A stretch of 42,633 nucleotides of DNA from Candidatus Kuenenia stuttgartensis. GTDB taxonomy: Bacteria > Planctomycetota > Planctomycetia > Pirellulales > UBA1268. The stretch spans positions 1 to 42,633 of the forward strand of contig CAMDFJ010000010.1 of assembly GCA_945897435.1 (NCBI GenBank). Direction: 5' to 3'. Numbering within the stretch: position 1 is the stretch's first letter; the number at the start of each line of letters is the position of its first letter. The notes beneath the pieces are model-generated. The model was given only the letters and a program-made list of their open reading frames with translations. It ran no database searches and was not told where the DNA came from. The position numbers and the translations under genes were made by a program. Below are positions 23,483 to 33,756 of the stretch, piece by piece.

Positions 23483-25740
23483 GGACGCTCCAGGGCCTCG
23501 CGGGCCCGCTGTTTCTGTCGCCGGATCGTCTCGCCGCGAATCTCCTCCTGGGTGCGGATCATGCCGCGCAGGCGTTCAACGACCTCGTTGAATGATTCCA
23601 GTTCCATCATCGTATCGAGGATGGCCCGCATCCGCGCCAGCACGTCGTCGGCACGTGCGACGAGGGCCGCGGCGGGACTGCGGTTCCGGCAGGCGGCCGC
23701 AAGGCCGGGAAGATCCCGCGTCGCGACGCCGGCCAATGGCTCGGCGATCTGTCGCAGCAGCCGTCGCTCCAGCTCGTCTGTCAGCAGGAGGTTGTTGTCG
23801 AGTTCGTCGCGGATCAGACGAAACGCCCCGGCGATCTCGGCGCTCTCGCCGGCGGCACGGGATGCCGCCTCGGCCAATCTCTCAGCCTGGTCGGCCTCGC
23901 CGTCTTCACTCCGCGGCTCGTCGCCCGCTCCTTCGGCCTTTCGAACCTCGGACGGCTGCTCGGCATCGGCGGTCGTTGCTCCGCTTCGGTCGGCAGATTC
24001 CGGATCTGTCGGAGGCGGACGGACAGGTGAGACCTGGCCTGATGCGAGCCGGTCCCGAACCTGCGTCAGGTCGGCGATCACACTCTCGAACCGACGCCGC
24101 AGGATGATCTCCCGGGCCTCGAGCATCGCCTGCAGGGCCTCCGGCGTGACGACGTCGACCGTCCAGGTGTCGCTGCTGCCGATGTTTGGACCAGCGTCGA
24201 GCATGCAGCCGTCCTCGGCCGTCACCAGCAGTTCGAGCTTTTTTCCGGGCTCCAGTCCGAGTGGGGCAAGCGGCACCCGATCCGGCTGGTCGGGAGGCAG
24301 TTCCAGCGTCGTTGCCGCCGCCTGCAACCGCGAGATCGGTTGGACGCTCTCCCCCCCCTCGACGACACGAATCCTGACGGCGGCGGCGGCGAGTCCGTGG
24401 TCGTCGCTGATCGTGCCCTCGACCGGCAGCGTGGCCTGCGGCGTGACGGCAGTCGAAATCGCGTGCAGTCGCACCGCCACCCGCGGTGGTTCGTCGGCGA
24501 CGGCGGCGAGGACAAACGAGATCGGCTCCCGATTCACGAGGCCATCGGTGTCGGTCAGTCTGACAACGAGCGTCTTCTCTCCCTCGACGGCCTCGACCCG
24601 GGCCGAGATCGATTGCGGCGGCGGAGCGGCGCCGGCGGCAGACTGGAGTGCGGCGATCCGTTCCTCACGGCCATCGACGACAGCGGTCACGGAGGCCTCT
24701 GCAAGGGGCTTGCTCGACCGACATTCGATCTCGACCATCGAACCCCGGGGCACCTGCACGATTCGGGAGGCAGGCACGTCGCGAACGCCAGCACCGAGAT
24801 AGGCGGGGGGCGTGGAGCGAATCCGCAGGCTCTCGACCACCGGCGAATCGACGACCCTGACGCGAAGGTTGGTCAGCCGTGCGTCGCCACCGCGGACCTC
24901 CAGCCGCATGTCCTCGGTGAGCCCCTTGAGCAGGTGCCCGTAGGTCTGACCCGCCCCGGCCGCTCCGCCTCGCATTCCCATCCGATCGGTCCGCCAGCCG
25001 GCACTGCCGCGGCTTCGCAGGTCGACGACCGCGGGAAGTTCGCCCTCGGCCGCGGCCTTGACGACCACCTCCAGATCGCCGCCCCGGGCGGCGAGCCGCT
25101 CGCCGTCTGGGAATCCCTCGATCGAAAGCTTCACGCGACGAGGCCAGGGGTCGTCCCCGAGCCAGACCATCCGCCGTTGCCAGAGATCGGTGATCTCCGG
25201 CCGAGCGACCGCCAGACAGCCGATGCTGGCGGCGGCAGCGAGGCCTGCAGCCGCGAGGCCCACCAGTCTGCGACCGCGAAACAGAGTGCCGGCATCGATC
25301 CGTTCGGCGACCGCAGCGGCCTCATCGATCGTGCGGTCGAGCAGTTCGCCGTCGATGTCGGCCCGGGGGGATGTCGACAGCTCGACCGCCGTCGAAAGGC
25401 TGTCTCGGAAGTCCGGATGACGGCGTTCGGCGAGCAGGGCGATGGAGGCGTCGTCGAGCGGAACGGCCAGTCGGGCGACGAGTTTGCCGGCCAACAGGGC
25501 GAGGCCGCCGCTGATCGCAACGATCCCGATGACCGCCCGCACCCAGGCCGGCGGCTCGACCAGCCAGTCAAACGCCAGGGACGTCCAGAAGACTGCCGCC
25601 CCGGCAAGACAGAATAGCGCCAGCGACTCGATCCAGATCCAGCGCCGGGCCTGATGCCGCAGTGCCGCGAGCATGCGTCGCACCGCGGCGAGCCGTGCGG
25701 CAGTATCGCGGCCGGTCGTTTGTGTCGGAGTCGGCGGCAT
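23479..25740 (-). CDS. DUF4175-like membrane protein with large exported region
   Basis: About 753 residues from the ATG at 25740; a GTG six codons upstream (25758) is an alternative. Two membrane helices lie near the N-terminus (WIWIESLALFCLAGAAVFW; AVIGIVAISGGLALLAGKLV) and a third follows at about 170-190 (LVGLAAAGLAAAASIGCLAV). The rest is an exported beta-rich region (LRIRSTPPAYLGAG, LPVEGTISDDHGLAAAAVRI) followed by a C-terminal helical, Glu/Arg-rich segment (RLLRQIAEPLAGVATRDL). The arrangement matches the planctomycete/alphaproteobacterial DUF4175 family found beside MoxR, DUF58 and VWA genes. No enzymatic residues are seen. Its stop overlaps the start of the coiled-coil gene. Confidence 0.8.
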   Translation of the reverse strand: MPPTPTQTTGRDTAARLAAVRRMLAALRHQARRWIWIESLALFCLAGAAVFWTSLAFDWLVEPPAWVRAVIGIVAISGGLALLAGKLVARLAVPLDDASIALLAERRHPDFRDSLSTAVELSTSPRADIDGELLDRTIDEAAAVAERIDAGTLFRGRRLVGLAAAGLAAAASIGCLAVARPEITDLWQRRMVWLGDDPWPRRVKLSIEGFPDGERLAARGGDLEVVVKAAAEGELPAVVDLRSRGSAGWRTDRMGMRGGAAGAGQTYGHLLKGLTEDMRLEVRGGDARLTNLRVRVVDSPVVESLRIRSTPPAYLGAGVRDVPASRIVQVPRGSMVEIECRSSKPLAEASVTAVVDGREERIAALQSAAGAAPPPQSISARVEAVEGEKTLVVRLTDTDGLVNREPISFVLAAVADEPPRVAVRLHAISTAVTPQATLPVEGTISDDHGLAAAAVRIRVVEGGESVQPISRLQAAATTLELPPDQPDRVPLAPLGLEPGKKLELLVTAEDGCMLDAGPNIGSSDTWTVDVVTPEALQAMLEAREIILRRRFESVIADLTQVRDRLASGQVSPVRPPPTDPESADRSGATTADAEQPSEVRKAEGAGDEPRSEDGEADQAERLAEAASRAAGESAEIAGAFRLIRDELDNNLLLTDELERRLLRQIAEPLAGVATRDLPGLAAACRNRSPAAALVARADDVLARMRAILDTMMELESFNEVVERLRGMIRTQEEIRGETIRRQKQRAREALERP

Positions 25741-25806
25741 CGATGGGGATTCGATCACGAGAGCATGCGGGTGTTCGGGGTGTGGCGGCCGATGGACCGA
25801 TCCTGC

Positions 25807-28290
25807 TCAGGCCAGTTTGACGAGGCGACGCACAATCCACTCGACGCAGAGCAGTCCGACCCCCAATCCCAGCAGAATCGCATTCAGCCGGCGTTTGAAT
25901 TCGCCGTCGGGGGCGCCGGTTTCGTACTCCCTGCGCGAGCGATCGGGGATCCGGCCCGCCAGCGTCCGGGCATCTTCCGGGGTCCATGCCGCTGATTCGA
26001 CGTACCGGGCGCTGCCGCCGGAGAGCGTGGCGATCTGGTCGAGCACTCCGCGGTCGAGCCGCGGCCGCTCCAATTCCCGATCGGGCAGCCTGGCCTGAAT
26101 CCGACGCGACACAGTTTCGCCATCGACCTCGACATCGATCCGCCAGCCGCCCTCGCTGGAGACGATGAACGTTCCCTGGGCCAGATCGGGCCGGGCCGGA
26201 TCCGGGCCGAGCGGAACGCGGGTCGTCGAGCCGTCGGGCCCGGTCACACGGCAGGTCGTGGAACCCGTCGAACCCGCGCGGTTGTCTCGAAGCCGGTCCG
26301 ATACGACCCGCACTGCGACGCTCGAACCAACCGGATAGCGGTCCCGGTCGAGCAGCAGCCGGGCCCGGCGTGAACCACGCAGCAGACGCCCCTGCGAGAC
26401 GTGACGCACAAGCTGGGTCGCAAGCCGCTCGTAGACCGCGTCGTCGAGACGCCGCAACCGCCACGTCTCGCCGCTGCCCAGGAAGAAGACGTTGCCCGAT
26501 CCGTAGAACTGTCCGGCCATGTAGATCAATCCCGACTGTTCGGCGGCGGCTCGGGCCGATCCTGCCTGACCGGGCCGCCTCAGATGGGCGTAGACGGTGG
26601 CTCCCGGCTTGGCCGCGGTCGCATCGAAGCAGGCAAAGACTCCGGGAAACTCGCTCCAGACCGTCTGGCTCGCGATCCGCGTGCCACCCAGCCAGAGAAA
26701 CTCGGCTTCCTGTCCGTCGCGGGTGAAGTCCAGCGGCATCGGCTCCTCGAATCCGGCGGGGGCATCGAGCAGGAGCCCGGCGGAGCGACGCAGTTCGACC
26801 GGGTGCAGATTGCGGATCGGAGCCGACTGCGGATCGGCCAGCCAGGCATCCATGAAGACGTTTCCGGCGACCAGCACGAGCCCGCCAGATTCCTCCGCAA
26901 CCCAGCGTTCGAGTCGGGACTGTGCCGCGGGATCGAGCCGCCGCCAGTCGTAGTCGTAGGCCAGGATGGCGTCGTATTCGGAGAGTTCCTCCATCGTCGG
27001 CGGAAACGCCGCCAGGATCGCCCGGGCATCCTGCGATACGCCCTCCGTCGCCGTGCCGAGGAGCACGTCGACGGTGAAGCTCTTGTCACGCTCGAGGATG
27101 TTTCGCATGAACTGATACTCCCGCGACGGACCGCCGGCCATCAGCAAAACGCGGGTGACCCGATCGACCACCTCGATCTCCACCGACTGGGCGTTGTCGG
27201 CCGCGGTCGTATCGGCCGCAGGGGCCGTCACCCGAAGCGTGAGCTGACGACGGCCGGGTGCCTCGATGCCGGGAACATCGAACCGTACCGCAGCGAGTGT
27301 TCCGTCGGCGGCGAGTTGGGCGTCGACCGCATCGACGATCCGCTCCGGACCGTTTTCCGCCGCCTCGAGGAGCTGGACGGTGACCGTTTGCCCGGCAAGT
27401 CCCTGTGCCTGGAGGTAGCCCGTCACTGCGAACCTGTCCCCTGGAAACACCCGGGTCGGCACGATCACATCGGCAACGCGGACGTTGCTGGGAAGCCGCT
27501 CCGATCCAATTCCAATCACATGCACCGCGATGCTGGCCGCTCCAAGCGGGCTCGTCGCGATGGCGGGATCGACCCCGGCATTGTTGGCCCCATCCGAGAG
27601 CAGCACGATCGCGGCGAGCGATCCGGACGGCTCCTGGTCGAGCACCCGGGCGAGCGTCTCGCCGATCCGGGTCTCGAACCCCCGCGGCTGGATTCGCTCG
27701 CGCCACCCGGGTGTTTCCGAGGTGGCCGAGTCCGTCTTGCCAGTGCCCGTCGCCGGCGGTTCGGAGCCGCCGACGGGGAGGAGGACGAGTGGCTCGGCGT
27801 CGGCTTCAAATCGCCAGACGGCGACCTCATGCCGTGGGGCGAGGGCGGCGAGCAGACCTCCCTCGTCGAGCACCGCGAGCGCCTGGCGGGTGCGACTGAC
27901 GGGGCCACCGGTGGCGTCGGCCGCCGCCGCACCGCCGGTCTGACTGCCATCATCGAGCGTCATGCTCGCGCTGGCATCGACCAGCACGGCGACACGCGAT
28001 GGAAAGACGAGTTCGTGCTCGCTGCGGCGTTCGAAATCGAGGTAGGCGGCCAGCAACGCAGCGAGTGCGCCGAGCCGGAGCAGTGCCAGGGCGGCGCCGA
28101 CTCCGGGGGGCAGTTCGACCGCATCGCGGCGATACATCCAGATCACGAACAGGGCGATGGCCGCCACGGCCAGCACCAGAAGCGGCACCTGCCACCACTG
28201 CGAGAGGCTCTCGAGCAGGCCGCTTGTGATGCGGTGCTGCACGCTCTCGGTGGCTGCCAACAGGATCGTGGATGGGAGGAATTCGCTCAT
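25807..28290 (-). CDS. VWA and GATase1-like domain membrane protein
   Basis: About 827 residues from the ATG at 28290 (a TTG lies one codon upstream). The N-terminus has two membrane helices (VPLLVLAVAAIALFVIWMY; ALLRLGALAALLAAYL). A von Willebrand A domain follows with a MIDAS motif DASAS (105-109) and IVLLSDGANNAG, implying Mg2+-dependent protein binding. A Rossmann-like GATase1-like domain follows (LSEYDAILAYDYDW, WVAEESGGLVLVAGNV). The last helix (NAILLGLGVGLLCVEWIV) anchors the C-terminus, leaving most of the protein on the outer face. It resembles BatA/BatB-type proteins of MoxR operons and is 18 bp after the BatA-like gene. Confidence 0.82.
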   Translation of the reverse strand: MSEFLPSTILLAATESVQHRITSGLLESLSQWWQVPLLVLAVAAIALFVIWMYRRDAVELPPGVGAALALLRLGALAALLAAYLDFERRSEHELVFPSRVAVLVDASASMTLDDGSQTGGAAAADATGGPVSRTRQALAVLDEGGLLAALAPRHEVAVWRFEADAEPLVLLPVGGSEPPATGTGKTDSATSETPGWRERIQPRGFETRIGETLARVLDQEPSGSLAAIVLLSDGANNAGVDPAIATSPLGAASIAVHVIGIGSERLPSNVRVADVIVPTRVFPGDRFAVTGYLQAQGLAGQTVTVQLLEAAENGPERIVDAVDAQLAADGTLAAVRFDVPGIEAPGRRQLTLRVTAPAADTTAADNAQSVEIEVVDRVTRVLLMAGGPSREYQFMRNILERDKSFTVDVLLGTATEGVSQDARAILAAFPPTMEELSEYDAILAYDYDWRRLDPAAQSRLERWVAEESGGLVLVAGNVFMDAWLADPQSAPIRNLHPVELRRSAGLLLDAPAGFEEPMPLDFTRDGQEAEFLWLGGTRIASQTVWSEFPGVFACFDATAAKPGATVYAHLRRPGQAGSARAAAEQSGLIYMAGQFYGSGNVFFLGSGETWRLRRLDDAVYERLATQLVRHVSQGRLLRGSRRARLLLDRDRYPVGSSVAVRVVSDRLRDNRAGSTGSTTCRVTGPDGSTTRVPLGPDPARPDLAQGTFIVSSEGGWRIDVEVDGETVSRRIQARLPDRELERPRLDRGVLDQIATLSGGSARYVESAAWTPEDARTLAGRIPDRSRREYETGAPDGEFKRRLNAILLGLGVGLLCVEWIVRRLVKLA

Positions 28291-28308
28291 CAATTCAACG
28301 GACTTGCT

Positions 28309-30579
28309 TCAGATTGCCCGTCGTCGGGCGGGCATGTGGTAGCTGGCGAGGAAGGAGACGACCTGCTCGGCGAGCAGAACCGCGAGGATCAGATAGAGCA
28401 GCGGATTGACAAGCGAAACGCCGGCCAGCGCCCCGGAGTCGGGCTGCAGCGAGGCCGCGGATTCGTAGCGGTGGGCGACGCCTTGCAGCGTCCGCTCGAG
28501 TCGTTCTCGGCCAATCCGCTCGAGCCTGCCCTCGGCAGGATCGACGTTGACCGCGACGATCCGCTCCTGCTCGGTGCCATCGAGCCGCTTCCAACGGGCG
28601 ACCACTGGCCCCGCCGCAGAGGCCTCGATGGCCGCCTCGAGAACGCCGGCCCGCACGGCCGTGGCCGTCTGCCGGATGACCCTGCCGTCGGGCGGAACGA
28701 GAAAATCGACGTCGATTCCGTCGACACCCTGCTCGAGCATCAGAGAAACCCTCTGGCCGACCTCGGGCGACTTTGCCGTTCGCCGGGCCGTCGCCAGATG
28801 ACTTTCGAGTTCCAGCATCACCACGACCCAGCTGGGGTTGCCCCGGGACCAGTTGTTCCAGGTGGGCGCGGCGCTGGAAAGGATCGCCACCACGAGCCCC
28901 TCGCCGAACGGCTGCTCGATCGCCAGCGGGGCGCCGTTGCGGAGCGAGAGCAGCCGACGCAGGCCGGCCGCCGGCGCCGGTTCGAAGCCGCGTTCGACCG
29001 CCTGGTAGCGATCGACCCGGACAGAGTCGAGCAGCGGGTTTCGCTGGCCGGAAAGAACGGTCACCACCGGATGCTCCTCGACCACCAGATCGGGCCCCGG
29101 CTCCGCACCGTCGACAATCAGGTCGACGGGACCGGCGAGCGGCACGGGAAACAGGCCCACCCCGCCCCGATAGAGGGTTGTGTTGACTGTTTCCGCGTCG
29201 CTGCGGGGGCCGACGAAAAAAACCACGCCCCCTCCCGCCCGGGCATAGGCCTCGAGTGCCGCGATCTCCGGGGCGTCGAGCCTGGCGACGTCGAGCAGCC
29301 AGATGCAATCGAATGTCTCGAGTTCGAGCGTCGAGAGGGCCCTCGGCGGCTCGATCCGGGGCCGCAGTCCGGTGGGGGCGCCCGATCCAGGCGCCAGCGC
29401 CGTGGACAGATAAAAGGCATCGCCGCTCCGGCCGCTGCCCCGCGGATCGCCGTCGATCACGAGCACGTCCATCCGGTCGGCAACATCGAGGACCATCGTT
29501 CGCAGATTGTCGGCGGCGACGGCGTCCGCCTCGAGTCGGGCCTCGACCAGATGACAGCCCGACTTGGGAAATCGCACATCGAACCGGCGGGCGACCAGGC
29601 CGCCGGCAGGAATCTCCTCGATCCGAAGTCCGGGCCTCGGGCTGCCATCCTCGCGGAGATCGACGGCCACGCCGCGAACCGGCTGCTCGGAATGGTTTCG
29701 GATCGCCAGTTCCACCGGCACGACGACCCCGGTGGCCGGCACGCCGCCGGCCACCTGGAGCCGTTCCACGGTCAGATTCGTCGCCTGTCCTTCCTCGGCC
29801 GCGCAGTCGACGAGCCGGAGTTCGACGCCGTCATCGGCCAGACGGCGGAGCAGATCGGCCGTTCCCTCGGCAGCCTTCCACTGGCCGGCCCGGAAATCGC
29901 TCACCAGCCAGAGCACCCTGGAATCGGCGGCATCCCCGGCGAGCAGTTCGGCAGCGGCCGTCAGAGCCGCATCCGGGCCGGCGTCTGTCTGGGAGGGGAC
30001 GAGCGTCGCCAGTTCATCACGGATCACCGGCAGGAGTTCGGGCGTGACGATCTGCCGCGGCAGATCGAAGCGTTGCGGCGGGGTGTCGGGCTTCGTGTCG
30101 GCAGCGTCCTCCGGAGGGGCTTCGGCGCAGACCGAAAACCGGCCGACGGCGATCTCCTGGCGGCCCGACGCGGCGGCCAGTTCGGTGGCAACCCGCTCGA
30201 CCACGAGCCGACCCCGATCGAAGGCGGTCGTCTCGCCGAGCCCGCTGCCGGAACTGCGGTCGGTCATCGAGTAGCTGTCGTCGAGCAGCACGAGGTGCAT
30301 CGTCCGCCCGGCCCCGAGCATCTGCCCGATCGCATGTTTCCAGCGCGGCTGTGCGAGGGCGAGCACGAGCCCCAGGATCGCCGCCACCCGCAGGGCGAGC
30401 AGCAGGATCTGCTTGAGCAGCACCCGCGTCCGGTACTTCCGCTGGCTGGCGAGCAGGAGTTCCATCGCCGCCCACTGCACCCGACGGTGTCGCAGCAGAT
30501 TGATCAGATGGATGATGATCGGCGCCGCGACGAGGGGCAGGCCCCACCAGAGCAACGGCGGAAAATCGAAACTGGGCAT
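28309..30579 (-). CDS. BatA-like N-terminal and VWA domain membrane protein
   Basis: A 756-residue protein. The N-terminal BatA-type region has two helices (LLWWGLPLVAAPIIIHLINL and ILLLALRVAAILGLVLALAQ) around the basic LRHRRVQWAAMELL. A VWA domain follows with MIDAS residues DDSYS (100-104) and a VSDFRAGQW segment. Next come beta-sandwich regions and a GATase1-like Rossmann segment (LETFDCIWLLDVARLDA, YARAGGGVVFFVGP). A C-terminal helix (VNPLLYLILAVLLAEQVVSF) closes it. In Bacteroides and others BatA proteins are linked to aerotolerance, but the exact role is unknown. It lies directly between the DUF58 gene and the second VWA gene. Confidence 0.87.
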   Translation of the reverse strand: MPSFDFPPLLWWGLPLVAAPIIIHLINLLRHRRVQWAAMELLLASQRKYRTRVLLKQILLLALRVAAILGLVLALAQPRWKHAIGQMLGAGRTMHLVLLDDSYSMTDRSSGSGLGETTAFDRGRLVVERVATELAAASGRQEIAVGRFSVCAEAPPEDAADTKPDTPPQRFDLPRQIVTPELLPVIRDELATLVPSQTDAGPDAALTAAAELLAGDAADSRVLWLVSDFRAGQWKAAEGTADLLRRLADDGVELRLVDCAAEEGQATNLTVERLQVAGGVPATGVVVPVELAIRNHSEQPVRGVAVDLREDGSPRPGLRIEEIPAGGLVARRFDVRFPKSGCHLVEARLEADAVAADNLRTMVLDVADRMDVLVIDGDPRGSGRSGDAFYLSTALAPGSGAPTGLRPRIEPPRALSTLELETFDCIWLLDVARLDAPEIAALEAYARAGGGVVFFVGPRSDAETVNTTLYRGGVGLFPVPLAGPVDLIVDGAEPGPDLVVEEHPVVTVLSGQRNPLLDSVRVDRYQAVERGFEPAPAAGLRRLLSLRNGAPLAIEQPFGEGLVVAILSSAAPTWNNWSRGNPSWVVVMLELESHLATARRTAKSPEVGQRVSLMLEQGVDGIDVDFLVPPDGRVIRQTATAVRAGVLEAAIEASAAGPVVARWKRLDGTEQERIVAVNVDPAEGRLERIGRERLERTLQGVAHRYESAASLQPDSGALAGVSLVNPLLYLILAVLLAEQVVSFLASYHMPARRRAI

Positions 30580-31492
30580 GGGTGTCTGTTCGCCGCTCCG
30601 GGCCTACCGCTCGACGCCGGCCGTCGACCGCCGGGAGAGGAATTTCACGAGCGCGGCGTCGACCGCCTCGCCCGTACGGATCAGCGAATAATCGCATCGG
30701 GCCGCGGCGCACCGCTTCCTCGCGGCGGCGAGAAAATCGTCGAGCGCAGCCAGATAGCCCTCGCGCAGGGCCCGAGGATTGCAGGCGATCTGTTCCGGCA
30801 GTTCGAGTCCCTCGAACCGGGTCGGGCCCTCGAAGGGAAAGTCGAGTTCATCGTCGTCCATCACGTGGAGCACGGCCAGGTCGTGGCCCCGCTTTCGCAG
30901 CAGCTGCAATCCGGCGAACAGGCCCTCGCTGTCACCAAGCAGATCGGAGATCACCACCACCAGTCCGCGCCGGGGCAGCGTTTCGGCGAGCGAACGCAGC
31001 ACCGGCTGAAAGGCGGTTGGCCGGGCCGTCGCCGCGGAGCCGGCGGAGTGGCCCGTTTCGAGCACCTCGACGACACTCGTCAGCTGCGACCGCTTGGTGC
31101 GGGCCGGCACGCTGGCCCGCACCCGGTCGTCGAACACGGCACATCCGGCCGCATCGCCGTGCGAGAGGGCGAGCCAGGCAAGACTCGCCGCCAGCGTCGC
31201 AGCGTAGTCGTATTTCGAGAGCGGCCCGGAGCGGTAGTCCATGCTCGCCGAGCCGTCGACGACGAGCGCCAGCCGCAGATTCGTCTCCTCCTCGAACTCC
31301 TTGACGTAGAGCCTGTCCTGACGGCCCCAGACCTTCCAATCCACCCGTCGCAGGTCGTCGCCGCGGACGTATTCTCGATGCTGGAGAAACTCCACCGACT
31401 GCCCCTTGTAAGGGCTCTTGTGGAGACCGGCGAGCAGACCCTCGACGACCGCCCGCGCGCGCAATTCCAGCCGCGCGATCCGGGCGATCGCC

Positions 31493-32542
<1,050 letters not shown>

Positions 32543-32605
32543 GAATTCTCCATGGGATCGGCGACGAAGAGACGAACCACGAGCACGAACAGGCCGGCGA
32601 TCGAG

Positions 32606-33649
32606 TCACCGTTGGTAGATCGGAAGCGATCCCCTGTCCAGCTGAAGGATAGTGAGATTCGTGGCCGTCGTGTACACGGGACCGATGTATCCCTGCGGCC
32701 AGAAGCTGGTTTCGCCTTCGGGCTGGGCCTCCGAGACGAGCCTGCGGTCGATCTGCTCGCGGTATGCGGACCACTTCTTGCCGCCCTCGCGGTACATCAC
32801 CTGGGCGTAGTAGAAGTGGGCATAATGCCAGTGGCCGAAGCCGTTGTTGCCGATGTTGCCCAGATGCTTCTCGGCGTAGTCGAGCATTCTCGGCACGTGG
32901 GTGTCGTCATATTCGCCGGCATTGAAGAGGCAGGCGATCGCGGCGGCTGAGATCGCCGGCCGGCCTCCGCCACCCTTGGAACTGTACTGCACGCCGCCAT
33001 CGGGCATCGTGCATTTGTGGATGTAGGCGATCGCCTTGTCGATGATCTCTCGCGGCACCGGAATCCCGGCATTCCGACAGCCGCGCAGGCCCTGAACCTG
33101 GGTGATCGTCGTCGAGCCCTCGTCGAAGTTGTTGCCGTCCTTCGCGCTGACATAGCCCCAGCCGCCGTCCGCCGTCTGGGCCCGCCCTGAAAACTCCACC
33201 GCCTTGCCGAGGACGCGGACGAGTTCCTCGCGCCGCCGCTCATCCTCCTCCTCGCCGAGCACCTGGGAGAGAAAGAGCATTGAGAAGCCGTGTCCGTAGG
33301 TGTAGCGGTCGTCTCCCTTCGGATCACCGATCAGGCCGTTGGTTCGCGAGCGGCTGACGAGGTAGTCGACCGCCTGTCGGATCGGTTCGGCATACCGCCC
33401 CTGCGTGGTCGTCGATCCCTCCATCAGCATCGCCGTGCCGGCGAGCGCCGTCATCGCAGTCGGATACCGGCCTTCGTTGGCCGACCAGCTGCCGCGACGC
33501 GACTGCTTGCGAACCAGCCAATCGAGCCCCTTCCCGACCACCCGGTCGACGGCATCCTGATCGGCGGTGGCCGGAGCAGCCAGCGGAACCAGGGCGACGA
33601 ACATGGCTGCGAGCAGAAGGCCTGAGCAGCTGAAAAAAGACTTCTTCAA
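32606..33649 (-). CDS. Exported prenyltransferase/squalene-oxidase-repeat protein
   Basis: A 347-residue protein if started at the TTG at 33649, which gives a textbook signal peptide (MKKSFFSCSGLLLAAMFVAL, then PATA before DQDAV). The frame extends to another TTG at 33760, which overlaps the stop of the upstream gene, but the extra 37 residues do not look functional. The mature part has the alpha/alpha-barrel repeats of terpene cyclases (GLDWLVRKQSRRGSW, QTADGGWGYVSAKDG, GQADV-like helices, MPDGGVQYSSKGGGG), but I see no DxDD cyclase motif. A non-enzymatic binding role is likely. Similar repeat proteins are common in planctomycetes. Confidence 0.8.
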   Translation of the reverse strand: MKKSFFSCSGLLLAAMFVALVPLAAPATADQDAVDRVVGKGLDWLVRKQSRRGSWSANEGRYPTAMTALAGTAMLMEGSTTTQGRYAEPIRQAVDYLVSRSRTNGLIGDPKGDDRYTYGHGFSMLFLSQVLGEEEDERRREELVRVLGKAVEFSGRAQTADGGWGYVSAKDGNNFDEGSTTITQVQGLRGCRNAGIPVPREIIDKAIAYIHKCTMPDGGVQYSSKGGGGRPAISAAAIACLFNAGEYDDTHVPRMLDYAEKHLGNIGNNGFGHWHYAHFYYAQVMYREGGKKWSAYREQIDRRLVSEAQPEGETSFWPQGYIGPVYTTATNLTILQLDRGSLPIYQR

Positions 33650-33756
33650 TGCGGCATCCAGTCGATACGAGCTGTTTGACGAGCTGGTTGAATAGGGGCT
33701 GTGATGGAGGGGAATTCTGATCGGACGGAAACCTGGCTCAGGCCTTCGGCTGGGAG

